From NCBI GenBank assembly GCA_051005875.1, contig JBPCIX010000015.1, positions 1 through 20,690 on the forward strand: a stretch of DNA of 20,690 nucleotides. Direction: 5' to 3'. Origin of the DNA: JBPCIX01 sp051005875. GTDB taxonomy: Bacteria > Actinomycetota > CADDZG01 > JAHWKV01. Position numbers and translations under genes: made by a program. Positions 6,987 to 13,778 of the stretch are shown piece by piece (position 1 is the first letter of the stretch; each line of letters opens with the position of its first letter). The notes under the pieces are model-generated. The model had not been told where the DNA came from, searched no databases, and worked only from the letters and a program-made list of their open reading frames with translations.

Positions 6987-6992
6987 ATTATA
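6987..6992 (-). promoter_or_regulatory. nrdJ proximal promoter (-10 TATAAT)
   Basis: The minus strand has a perfect TATAAT at 6992-6987. It lies next to NrdR box 1, with only weak -35 candidates (CTTCCA at 16 bases). Transcription would begin near 6980, leaving a leader of about 26 bases to the GTG at 6954. Confidence 0.55.
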
Positions 6993-7039
6993 CCCCTATA
7001 TGTAGTGTTGGAAGTGCTCCCGAAGAGCAGATGTAGGGG
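6993..7039. promoter_or_regulatory. Pair of NrdR boxes upstream of nrdJ
   Basis: Box 1, CCCCTATATGTAGTGT at 6993-7008, matches the NrdR consensus ACACWATATATWGTGT at 13 of 16 positions. Box 2, AGAGCAGATGTAGGGG at 7024-7039, matches at 9. The two starts are 31 bases apart, three helical turns, the usual spacing for cooperative NrdR binding. Box 1 abuts the TATAAT of the proximal promoter, which fits repression. Confidence 0.8.
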
Positions 7040-7050
7040 TTACCTTCCGA

Positions 7051-7080
7051 ATTAGACATCCCGCGCCTACCCCTTGTCAA
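7051..7080 (-). promoter_or_regulatory. nrdJ distal promoter (TTGACA / TCTAAT)
   Basis: On the minus strand TTGACA (7080-7075) is followed after 18 bases by TCTAAT (7056-7051), 6 of 6 and 5 of 6 consensus matches. Transcription would begin near 7044, upstream of both NrdR boxes, so NrdR could also block this promoter's early elongation or opening. Confidence 0.6.
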
Positions 7081-7105
7081 CCTTAAAGACAGAAAAGTTC
7101 TGAGT

Positions 7106-7129
7106 TAGTGCCCTGACCACACGGCACTA
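7106..7129 (-). terminator. Hairpin at the end of the LysM gene, possible terminator
   Basis: TAGTGCC (7106-7112) and GGCACTA (7123-7129) form a perfect 7-bp stem with a 10-base loop that includes the LysM stop codon. Only an interrupted T-rich stretch follows on the minus strand, so termination may be weak. Confidence 0.5.
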
Positions 7130-7399
7130 GGGAAGAATGAGTTTTTGGCCGGGCGACAGCTGAGCACCCTTGAGGCCGTTCAGGACCTGTACCTCGTAAA
7201 CAAATCTTCGAGGATCCTTTTGGGCGTTGCTTTCCCGCGCCAGGGCCCACAGCGATTCGCCGGCTTTTACTACATGGATCTTTTGCAGATGCGACTGTGA
7301 CGGGTCCGCAGCGAAGATCTTCGGAACGACTATCCCCAAAACAAGCCCTACCAACAGAGCGACGGCGGCAAGGCGAATGGCGTTCCACCTAACGCTCAT
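7127..7399 (-). CDS. Small LysM-domain membrane protein, likely SOS cell-division inhibitor (YneA/Rv2719c-like)
   Basis: 90 residues from ATG 7399, or 102 from TTG 7435. A short basic start (MSVRWNAIR) is followed by a hydrophobic segment (LAAVALLVGLVLGIVVP) that acts as signal anchor or signal peptide. A LysM domain (HVVKAGESLWALARES to LNGLKGAQLSPGQKLILP) then reaches the C-terminus. LysM binds peptidoglycan. A small LysM protein divergent from lexA is the arrangement of YneA in Bacillus, and a LysM protein, Rv2719c, lies beside lexA in Mycobacterium. Both are SOS-induced and delay division. Two LexA boxes lie upstream, one inside this gene's promoter spacer, which supports the role. No catalytic domain is present. 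Function is inferred from domain, position and operator; neither start has an ideal ribosome site. Confidence 0.85.
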   Translation of the reverse strand: MSVRWNAIRLAAVALLVGLVLGIVVPKIFAADPSQSHLQKIHVVKAGESLWALARESNAQKDPRRFVYEVQVLNGLKGAQLSPGQKLILP

Positions 7400-7450
7400 C
7401 GGGACCGAGCCAGGCTGTTGAAAAAGATCCTGCAAAGTCTCCCGGGAATC

Positions 7451-7463
7451 CGAACATATGTTC
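7451..7463. promoter_or_regulatory. LexA (SOS) box 1 between lexA and the LysM gene
   Basis: CGAACATATGTTC contains the actinobacterial SOS core GAAC-N4-GTTC with the common ATAT centre. It lies near the expected transcript start of the LysM gene. Confidence 0.85.
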
Positions 7464-7476
7464 TCATTTGTGTTAG

Positions 7477-7505
7477 AGTTTAGGCCGAACAGATGTTCGT
7501 GTCAA
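7477..7505 (-). promoter_or_regulatory. Promoter of the LysM gene with LexA box 2 in its spacer
   Basis: Minus strand TTGACA (7505-7500), 17-base spacer, TAAACT (7482-7477). The second LexA box fills most of the spacer, so LexA bound there should exclude RNA polymerase. Confidence 0.7.
7486..7499. promoter_or_regulatory. LexA (SOS) box 2 between lexA and the LysM gene
   Basis: CGAACAGATGTTCG is a GAAC-N4-GTTC palindrome with matching flanking C and G. It is 50 bases before the lexA ATG and about 35 bases centre to centre from box 1. It should serve autoregulation of lexA as well as the LysM gene. Confidence 0.9.
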
Positions 7506-7548
7506 CAACTTAAACAAGTTTTTAAATAAAAGCACTAGGAGGGGTCCA

Positions 7549-8211
7549 ATGGAAAACATGCAACACCCGGTAGACGGGTCCGATCTCACCGAGCGCCAGC
7601 GCGACATCCTTGACTTCATCGTCGCAACTGTCCAAGAACGCGGATTTCCGCCCGCGGTCCGCGAAATATGCGAGGCCGTCGGCTTAAGTTCCCCCAGCAC
7701 CGTCCATGCGCATTTAAAGAGCCTTGAAGAGCGCGGCTATCTTCGTCGCGACCCCACGAAACCACGGGCCATCGAAGTCCGATGGGGCGAAGAGGTCGGC
7801 GCTATGGAGGACCGCCCGAGGGTCCGCAACCTTCCCATCTACGGATCAATCGCGGCGGGGCCGGCGACACTCGCGGCGCAAACCAACGAGGGAATCCTGC
7901 CTGTGCCTGAGGAATTCGTTTCGGATGCTCCCCACTTTGTTCTGACCATCAAAGGGGACAGCATGATCAACGCCGGCATCCTCGATGGCGACCTTGTCGT
8001 TATCAAGGCACAACCCAGTGCAAGCAACGGAGATATAGTCGCCGCCCAGATGAGCGGCCCTACCGGCGAACCTGAGGCCACGGTCAAAAGATTCCAGCGC
8101 CAAGCAAACCGAATTCTGCTTATTCCTGAAAACGACTCAATGGCCCCCATCGAGACGCCCGAGGATCTAAGAATTTTAGGGAGAGTAGTCGCCCTCATGA
8201 GAAAGTACTGA
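7549..8211 (+). CDS. lexA: SOS repressor LexA
   Basis: 220 residues. The N-terminal winged helix (residues 13-76) has LTERQRDILDFI, FPPAVREICEAVGL and SSPSTVHAHLKSLEERGYL. The self-cleavage site is Ala103-Gly104 (IAAGPATLA). The protease dyad is Ser138 (KGDSMINAGI) and Lys180 (ATVKRF). Undamaged cells keep it as a dimeric repressor; RecA filaments on single-stranded DNA trigger cleavage. The start ATG has a strong AGGAGGGG at 7537-7544. Two SOS boxes lie upstream, so it is autoregulated together with the divergent LysM gene. The Ser to Lys distance of 42 residues is a little longer than in E. coli. Its 3' end overlaps that of hflX by 17 bases in convergent orientation, with no terminator between. 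Confidence 0.98.
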   Translation: MENMQHPVDGSDLTERQRDILDFIVATVQERGFPPAVREICEAVGLSSPSTVHAHLKSLEERGYLRRDPTKPRAIEVRWGEEVGAMEDRPRVRNLPIYGSIAAGPATLAAQTNEGILPVPEEFVSDAPHFVLTIKGDSMINAGILDGDLVVIKAQPSASNGDIVAAQMSGPTGEPEATVKRFQRQANRILLIPENDSMAPIETPEDLRILGRVVALMRKY

Positions 8212-9535
8212 CTACGAATTCGGCCCATTTTGAAATTAGTGCCGGCGGGGCTTTTACCTGCAATTCCATTCCCTCTTCGCCGCTTGTTTCATTGATGACT
8301 TCGGCGTCGCGGTGCAGCATGCTTCTTAGCTCGGGTCGGCTGAAAGGAATTTTGAAGGTCGCGAGGGTTCTGCGGCCGGGCAGACTTTCGGCTATTTTCT
8401 CGGCCAGCAGGTCCAGGCCAACGCCCTTAAGCGCCGAAATGAAAACTGCGCCCGGAAAGACCCGTTCCAAAGCCCGGCGGTCGCCTTCTGTCAGTTCCTC
8501 AGATTTATTCAATGCTACGAGCCCCGGGATTTCACTTGCCCCTATGTCGCTGAGCACGCCGTTAACAGCCTCTACTTGAGCCTTGGGGTCGGCCCTGCTC
8601 GCATCAACCACATGAAGCAACAAATCTGAGTGGACGGTTTCTTCGAGGGTCGAGCGAAACGCCTCGACCAATTGGTGGGGCAATTTTTGAACAAAGCCCA
8701 CCGTGTCTATCAGAACCACCTTGGACCCGTCGGGCATTTCCAATTTCCGGGCGGTCGGGTCGAGAGTTGAGAATAGCTTGTTCTCAACCAACGCTCCCGC
8801 GCCGGTAAGCGCGTTCAACAGCGTCGACTTGCCTGAGTTCGTGTAGCCGACCAACGAGATTTGGAAGATCCCCGAACGCAACCGTTGTGCGCGCTTTGTG
8901 CCGCGGGTACGCTCGACCTCCTTCAGCTCCTGCTTGAGTTTGACTAAGCGCCTGGAGATCCGGCGACGATCGACCTCGAGCTTTGTCTCACCGGGCCCCC
9001 TTGTGCCGAGTCCCGGCCCCGACGCTCCCCCGCCGGAGGCTCGCCCGCCGCCGATCCTGCTCATCACGTCGCCCCAGCCCCTAAGGCGGGGAACCATGTA
9101 GTTGATCTGCGCAAGTTCCACCTGCAGCTTGCCTTCGGCAGAGCTGGCGTGCTGGGCAAAGACATCCAGAATCAGCCCGGTTCTGTCGATGATTTTCAGC
9201 GCATCGGGGGCGAGGGGATTAACTCCGGCCAGGTCTTCTAGGTTCCTGCCTTGCGCCGGTGCAAGTTCGTCATCGAATACGATCGCGCTTGCATTCAGCC
9301 GCCGGGCGATTTCAACAACCTCTTGGGCCTTGCCCTTGCCAATATAGGTAGCGGGATCAGGGCTTTGCTTGACTTGCAGCACCCGTTCGACAGCTTCAGC
9401 CCCGGCCGTATCGGCAAGCTGGGCTAGCTCCTCGAGGGAATCCTCAGAAGCATCAAGATCCCGCGATGAGCGAGCCAGCCCGACCAGAACGACCTTTTCT
9501 CTTTTCTCTCCAACCTCCGGCGCCTGCGAGGTCAA
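8195..9535 (-). CDS. hflX: Ribosome-associated GTPase HflX
   Basis: 446 residues. An N-terminal HflX domain (ATYIGKGKAQEVV, VFDDELAPAQGRNLE, RTGLILDVFAQHASSAEGKLQVELAQ, taken in pieces) binds the 50S subunit. A glycine-rich linker (GGGRASGGGASGPG) and a coiled helix (RRLVKLKQELKEVERTRG) follow. The GTPase domain has G1 GYTNSGKS (230-237), G3 DTVG (277-280), G4 NKSE (343-346) and G5 SALKG (367-371). G4 normally reads NKxD, so Glu346 replaces the guanine-binding Asp; specificity could be altered. HflX splits stalled 70S ribosomes under stress. The TTG start at 9535 overlaps the dapL stop and has only a weak GGGG upstream, so translation is probably coupled. It is the last gene of the operon and runs into lexA. 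Confidence 0.96.
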   Translation of the reverse strand: MTSQAPEVGEKREKVVLVGLARSSRDLDASEDSLEELAQLADTAGAEAVERVLQVKQSPDPATYIGKGKAQEVVEIARRLNASAIVFDDELAPAQGRNLEDLAGVNPLAPDALKIIDRTGLILDVFAQHASSAEGKLQVELAQINYMVPRLRGWGDVMSRIGGGRASGGGASGPGLGTRGPGETKLEVDRRRISRRLVKLKQELKEVERTRGTKRAQRLRSGIFQISLVGYTNSGKSTLLNALTGAGALVENKLFSTLDPTARKLEMPDGSKVVLIDTVGFVQKLPHQLVEAFRSTLEETVHSDLLLHVVDASRADPKAQVEAVNGVLSDIGASEIPGLVALNKSEELTEGDRRALERVFPGAVFISALKGVGLDLLAEKIAESLPGRRTLATFKIPFSRPELRSMLHRDAEVINETSGEEGMELQVKAPPALISKWAEFVVSTFS

Positions 9536-10704
9536 GCCCCGACTTGCCCCATTACCTTGGCGACCCGGTCCATGCCTTCGCGGACCCTCTCATCAGCGAG
9601 TGTCAGCGAGAATCGGACAAACCCCTCGCCGCCCGCGCCATAGCCGGATCCAGGCGCCACAACCACGCCTGCCTTTTCTAGCAGAAACTCGCAAAAGCTC
9701 GCAGATGTCTGCCCCTCAGGAACCGGGGTCCATATATACATGGCGCCCCTTGGAGCCTTTAAAGACCACCCGCATGAGTTCAAGGCCCCTACGACCATGT
9801 CGCGACGCCGCCGGTAAATCTCCACCGTTTCCGCCACGTGATCCTGGGGACCCTCGAGCGCGGCAATGCCTGCCAGTTGCAACGCGTTGAAGATGCCCGA
9901 ATCGATATTGGTCTTGACGCGGCCCAAAGCCTCGATGGCCTCTTCCGATCCAACGCACCAACCAACACGCCATCCCGTCATGTTGAAGGTCTTGGATAAG
10001 GATCCAAACTCAACCGCTACGTCGAGGGCGCCCTCAACTTGCAGGACACTGGGAGCGACAAATCCGTCGTAGGTGATTTCAGAGTAAGCGGAATCGTGCG
10101 CGAGGAGAAGGTCGTTATTACGCGAGTACTGAACGGCCTCTTCGAAAGTGTCCAGCCCGCAAACTGCCGCCGTGGGATTCGCCGGGTAGTTGATCCACAG
10201 AATCTTCGCCGCGGCCGCGTCGGCTGGGCTCACAGTCGAATAGTCCGGCAGAAAATCGTTATCGGCTCTGAGCGGCAAGGGCAGGGCTCTCCCGCCGGCC
10301 AAAATGGCGCCTAATTCGTAAACGGGATAACCCGGATCCGAAACCAAGATCCCGTCGCCCGGATCGACAAAAGCCGTAGCAAGGTGAGCGATTCCTTCCT
10401 TCGATCCAATAAGCGGAAGGACCTGGGTCTCGGGATCAAGGGTTACCCCAAAGCGACGGGCGTAGAACGCTGCAACCGCCTGCCGAAATTCGGGCATCCC
10501 GTAGTACGAGGGGTAATGATGCGTCGCTGGGTCTCTTAGCGCCGCGGCGCCTGCTTCGACTATGTGACCGGGGGTAGGACGGTCGGGGTCACCTATTCCG
10601 AAAGAGATGACATCGACGCCCTTGGCCTTTGCCTGCTTAACCTTTTTATCGAGCTCTGCAAAAAGATACGGCGGCAGATTATCGATTCGGCGTGCGGTCT
10701 TCAT
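9532..10704 (-). CDS. dapL: LL-diaminopimelate aminotransferase (class I/II PLP aminotransferase)
   Basis: 390 residues. The N-terminus (RRIDNLPPYLFAELDKKV, then ISFGIGDPDRPTP) is characteristic of DapL of the DapL2 type. PLP-site features are SYYGMPEFR (66-74), NYPANPTAA (172-180), Asp204 and Tyr207 (AHDSAYSE), SLSKTFNMTGWRVGW with PLP Lys238, and a C-terminal FVRFSLT arginine for substrate carboxylate. DapL converts tetrahydrodipicolinate directly to LL-diaminopimelate using glutamate, skipping the succinylated or acetylated intermediates. The gene overlaps the dapF stop by four bases, and DapF acts on its product, so the pair makes meso-DAP for lysine and peptidoglycan. The main alternative is another subgroup I-beta aminotransferase such as DapC; context and N-terminus favour DapL. 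Confidence 0.85.
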   Translation of the reverse strand: MKTARRIDNLPPYLFAELDKKVKQAKAKGVDVISFGIGDPDRPTPGHIVEAGAAALRDPATHHYPSYYGMPEFRQAVAAFYARRFGVTLDPETQVLPLIGSKEGIAHLATAFVDPGDGILVSDPGYPVYELGAILAGGRALPLPLRADNDFLPDYSTVSPADAAAAKILWINYPANPTAAVCGLDTFEEAVQYSRNNDLLLAHDSAYSEITYDGFVAPSVLQVEGALDVAVEFGSLSKTFNMTGWRVGWCVGSEEAIEALGRVKTNIDSGIFNALQLAGIAALEGPQDHVAETVEIYRRRRDMVVGALNSCGWSLKAPRGAMYIWTPVPEGQTSASFCEFLLEKAGVVVAPGSGYGAGGEGFVRFSLTLADERVREGMDRVAKVMGQVGA

Positions 10705-11474
10705 AAGTCGCGACTCACCTGGTCCGACAACTCTGCGTCAAAAACATGTACCGCTGGTCCCGTCATGTAAAGCCTTCCTGAAGATTCGTGCTCGACGAAC
10801 AAGTCGCCGCCGAGCGTGTGAACGGTCGCGGATTTTAAGCCGCTTGCCACAGCTGCAGCGCAGGAACCGCTTCCCGACGCCAGAGTTGGTCCAACTCCGC
10901 GTTCCCAAAAGCGAACCTGCAATTCATTACCCAAAACTTGCACGAACTCAACATTGGTTCGGTTCGGAAAGGCCGGGTCCTTTTCAACGAGGGGTCCAAT
11001 GGCTTCAACGGGGGCTGCGTTGATATCCTCGACCATAGTGACTGCGTGCGGATTTCCCGTCTCGATCAGCCGCCAGACCAGGCCGTGCAACTCGACTTCA
11101 CCTAGCCCGGTTGGAACGCCCATATCCGCACGAACGGCCGTGACTTCACCGTCATTGACAACCAGTTCCAGGGCACGCACTTCACCTGCTACTTCCATTT
11201 TTAGGGTTGTTTCACGGTGATGGCCTTTGTCGAATAGGAACTTTCCAACGCATCTAAGACCATTGCCTGAAACCTCTGCCGGCGACCCATCCGCATTCAG
11301 CAAACGGAAAGAAAAATCGGCGGACCGGGAGGGGCCGATTTGAATTACGCCGTCGGCGCCGACGCCGAAATGCCTGTCGCACATATGAATCGCTAGCTGA
11401 GGAGTGACTTCCCGTCCAAAAACCAAGAGGAAGTCGTTCCCCAATCCGTGGTACTTCGAAAATTGAACACCCAC
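10701..11474 (-). CDS. dapF: Diaminopimelate epimerase, with Ser at the second catalytic position
   Basis: 257 residues from GTG 11474. The family opening KYHGLGNDFLLV (7-18) and the first catalytic cysteine in SGNGLRCVG (Cys75) are intact. The second catalytic region reads ERGVGPTLASGSGSCAAA. Aligned with the usual TLACGTGACA, Ser200 occupies the catalytic Cys position, while the later non-catalytic Cys205 is kept. DapF interconverts LL- and meso-diaminopimelate by a two-base cysteine mechanism, so a serine here may slow or alter the reaction, unless the lineage uses a natural Ser variant. Substrate-contact motifs TGNPHAV (139-145) and NRTNVEF (171-177) are normal. It lies 16 bases after miaA and overlaps dapL by four. 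No strong ribosome site is seen. Confidence 0.93.
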   Translation of the reverse strand: MGVQFSKYHGLGNDFLLVFGREVTPQLAIHMCDRHFGVGADGVIQIGPSRSADFSFRLLNADGSPAEVSGNGLRCVGKFLFDKGHHRETTLKMEVAGEVRALELVVNDGEVTAVRADMGVPTGLGEVELHGLVWRLIETGNPHAVTMVEDINAAPVEAIGPLVEKDPAFPNRTNVEFVQVLGNELQVRFWERGVGPTLASGSGSCAAAVASGLKSATVHTLGGDLFVEHESSGRLYMTGPAVHVFDAELSDQVSRDL

Positions 11475-11490
11475 TAGAGCATTAGGCGAC

Positions 11491-12378
11491 TCAGACGCCG
11501 ATCAAAGACCGGGCAGCGCGGTCGGGGTCCTCAAACCATTCGACGCGAGGATCGGCACGAAACCATGTAAGTTGCCGGCGGGCGAAGCGCCTTGTACGAC
11601 CCTTTGTTTCGGCGATTGCCTGCTCCAGCGAGATCCTGCCGTCGAGATATTCAAGTACCTGAGCATAACCAAGCGCCTGCACGGCCGTGAGCGAAGCCCG
11701 GTACCCGTTTGCGACAAGGGCTTCCACTTCTTCAACTAGGCCCTGTTCAAACAGCCGATCGACTCTTCGCTCGATGCGGCGATCCAGGGCAGGCCTCGGT
11801 AAAGACAATCCCACTACTCGAAGCTTATAAATGGATTCGAACTTATCCCAATTCAAGCCGAAATCGGAAAATTTCTTTCCCGTGAGTGTCACCACCTCGA
11901 GGGCTCGCACAATCCGCCGCTCGTTCGAAGCAGGAATCTTCGCGGCCGAAATGGGATCCACACTTGACAGCCGATCGTGCAACCCCCGGGAACCGATCCG
12001 GCTGGCATCCGAATACAACTGCTCCCGAATGACGGGATCTGTTGGGGGAAATACCAACGGATCGACAACAGCCCTAAAGTAAAGCCCGGAGCCGCCCACA
12101 AGCAAGGCCCCGTTACCCCGTTCACGTATTTGCTCAATGGCCAACCGCGCGGCTTTCTGGAATTCGGCGACCGATAGGTTCCTCGAGGGGTCCACGCAAT
12201 CGATCATGTGGTGGCGAACTTTTGCTCGGTCCTGCGCCGAAGGTTTGGCGGTTCCCAGATCCATCCCCCGGTACACCGCGCCGGAGTCGATACTGACAAT
12301 CTCGGCATCGATCTCGCCGGCCACCCTCATGGCAAGGGCGCTTTTTCCCACCGCTGTAGGTCCAACAATTGCGAGCAC
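11491..12378 (-). CDS. miaA: tRNA dimethylallyltransferase MiaA
   Basis: 295 residues from GTG 12378. It transfers dimethylallyl from its diphosphate to N6 of A37 in tRNAs reading codons beginning with U. It has the P-loop GPTAVGKS (6-13), the catalytic and tRNA-binding DSGAVYRGMDLGTAKP (31-46), HHMIDCVDP and VGGSGLY, and the C-terminal ALGYAQVLEYL and RRFARRQLTWF. The next enzyme acting on the same base, MiaB, is encoded 41 bases upstream. The start is doubtful. The GTG merges with its own GGAGG (GGAGGTG), leaving no spacing, and the N-terminus is short. The frame stays open upstream to a CTG that overlaps the miaB stop (CTGA) and has GGAAGG nine bases before it. Confidence 0.95.
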   Translation of the reverse strand: MLAIVGPTAVGKSALAMRVAGEIDAEIVSIDSGAVYRGMDLGTAKPSAQDRAKVRHHMIDCVDPSRNLSVAEFQKAARLAIEQIRERGNGALLVGGSGLYFRAVVDPLVFPPTDPVIREQLYSDASRIGSRGLHDRLSSVDPISAAKIPASNERRIVRALEVVTLTGKKFSDFGLNWDKFESIYKLRVVGLSLPRPALDRRIERRVDRLFEQGLVEEVEALVANGYRASLTAVQALGYAQVLEYLDGRISLEQAIAETKGRTRRFARRQLTWFRADPRVEWFEDPDRAARSLIGV

Positions 12379-12390
12379 CTCCAGGCTAGT

Positions 12391-12402
12391 GGCACTAGTG
12401 CC
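12391..12402. repeat. 12-bp perfect palindrome between miaB and miaA
   Basis: GGCACTAGTGCC is fully palindromic and lies in the 41-base gap before the miaA start. It has no T-run. It could be an mRNA hairpin affecting miaA start selection, or chance. Confidence 0.4.
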
Positions 12403-12419
12403 CCTGGGAGGCGTTTTGC

Positions 12420-13778
12420 TCAGGCCGTAACGCCTTCCAGGTAGTGCGACGCCGCCGACGTTACCCTCACATCGACAAACTCACCCTTTTCGAAATGGCC
12501 GTCGAAGTGAACCAGTTTGTTGGATCTGGTCCGGCCCGACACTCGATTTTCCCCCTTCTTGGCCGGCCCTTCAACCAAAACCTCGTAGGTGCCGGGCACC
12601 TGGGCAAGATTTCGCCTCAGCGAGATGCTTTCCTGGAGTTCAGCGAGACGGTCAAACCTTTCCTGAACCACAGGTTTGGGAACCTGGCCCCGCATGTCGG
12701 CCGCTGCCGTCCCGGGCCTCGGTGAAAACTGGAATGTGTACGAGGCATCAAACTCGGCCTGCCGGACGAGATCGATAGTCTGCTCAAAATCCTGCTCGCT
12801 CTCGCCTGGGAACCCAACGATAATGTCGGTTGTGACGGCAAGATTCGGGATGATGCGGCGCGCCATTTCAAGCTTGCCAAGATACTTTTCGCGATCATAA
12901 GATCGCTTCATCGCCTTTAAAATGCGGTTGGAACCCGACTGAACCGGCAGATGTAAGTGCTCACAAACTACCGAGGACGTGGCCATCGCGCGGGCCACCG
13001 GCTCACGAAAATCCTTTGGGTGTGGCGAGGTAAACCGGACGCGTCGAAGGCCCGGCACGTCATCAAGAGCAATCAGCAGGTCGGCGAACCGCGGCGTTCC
13101 ATAAATGTCCCGCCCGTAAGAGTTGACGTTTTGGCCGAGCAGCGTCACCTCGGTTACGCCGGTGGCAACTACGCCCTGGACTTCGCCGATAATGTCGCCG
13201 ATTCGGCGAGAAACCTCGGTCCCCCTCACGCTGGGCACAATGCAGAAGGTGCAAGAGTTATTGCATCCATACTGAATAGCGATCCACGCATGAAACGTGG
13301 AACCCCGGCGCGCCGGTAAGGCTGATGGAAACACATTCAAAACTTCTGAGAACTCGACCACGGGGATCCCTTGCGCCTCGGCCTGACCAAGCAGGCCCGG
13401 CAGCGCCTCTAGATTTCGGGTGCCCAATACCACGTCGATCCACGGCGCCTTTTCGGCAATCAGGCCGCGGTCTTTCTCGGCCAAGCATCCGGCGACCACC
13501 ACCTTAAGGTCCGGGCGAGCCTGCTTGATGGGCTTGATGCGACCGAGATTGCCGTAAAGCCTCTTATCCGCACTCTCCCGAATCGCACAGGTATTAAAGA
13601 GCACCAGGTCGGCTTCTTCCGGGCCCGACGTTGCCCGGTATCCCTGTGCTTCCAGCAGCCCCGCCAGACGTTCGGAATCATGCTCGTTCATCTGGCACCC
13701 AAAAGTGCGGATCCAGTAAGTCTTGGACTTCAATGGCTCACCACTACCTGGGCTCACCACTACCTGCTCGGCTCCCAT
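12420..13778 (-). CDS. miaB: tRNA-2-methylthio-N6-dimethylallyladenosine synthase MiaB
   Basis: 452 residues. The N-terminal methylthiotransferase domain has three cluster cysteines, Cys28 (TFGCQMNEHDSE), Cys64 (NTCAIRE) and Cys98 (VAGCLAE). The radical-SAM core has Cys172, Cys176 and Cys179 (GCNNSCTFC), then RGTEVSRR, LGQNVNSYG, FTSPHPKDF, LHLPVQSGSN and TDIIVGFPGE. A TRAM domain (about 385-448) binds tRNA. The enzyme adds a methylthio group to C2 of i6A37 made by MiaA. The listed start, ATG 13778, overlaps the upstream permease by 19 bases and has a poor ribosome site. In-frame GTG at 13760 and 13757 and TTG at 13733 are alternatives. An exact 16-bp tandem duplication lies in this N-terminal stretch, before the conserved domain. 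Confidence 0.97.
   Translation of the reverse strand: MGAEQVVVSPGSGEPLKSKTYWIRTFGCQMNEHDSERLAGLLEAQGYRATSGPEEADLVLFNTCAIRESADKRLYGNLGRIKPIKQARPDLKVVVAGCLAEKDRGLIAEKAPWIDVVLGTRNLEALPGLLGQAEAQGIPVVEFSEVLNVFPSALPARRGSTFHAWIAIQYGCNNSCTFCIVPSVRGTEVSRRIGDIIGEVQGVVATGVTEVTLLGQNVNSYGRDIYGTPRFADLLIALDDVPGLRRVRFTSPHPKDFREPVARAMATSSVVCEHLHLPVQSGSNRILKAMKRSYDREKYLGKLEMARRIIPNLAVTTDIIVGFPGESEQDFEQTIDLVRQAEFDASYTFQFSPRPGTAAADMRGQVPKPVVQERFDRLAELQESISLRRNLAQVPGTYEVLVEGPAKKGENRVSGRTRSNKLVHFDGHFEKGEFVDVRVTSAASHYLEGVTA
13735..13766. repeat. Exact 16-bp tandem duplication at the permease-miaB junction
   Basis: GGCTCACCACTACCTG is present twice head to tail (13735-13750 and 13751-13766). One copy contains the TAG stop of the ABC permease. 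Sixteen is not a multiple of three, so the event shifted the frame of whatever started upstream of it. Confidence 0.9.

Noticed and set aside
6955..7050. Possible cobalamin riboswitch upstream of nrdJ
   Set aside because: The space between the distal promoter start and the GTG is only about 90 bases and is taken by NrdR boxes; no B12-box-like sequence was seen.
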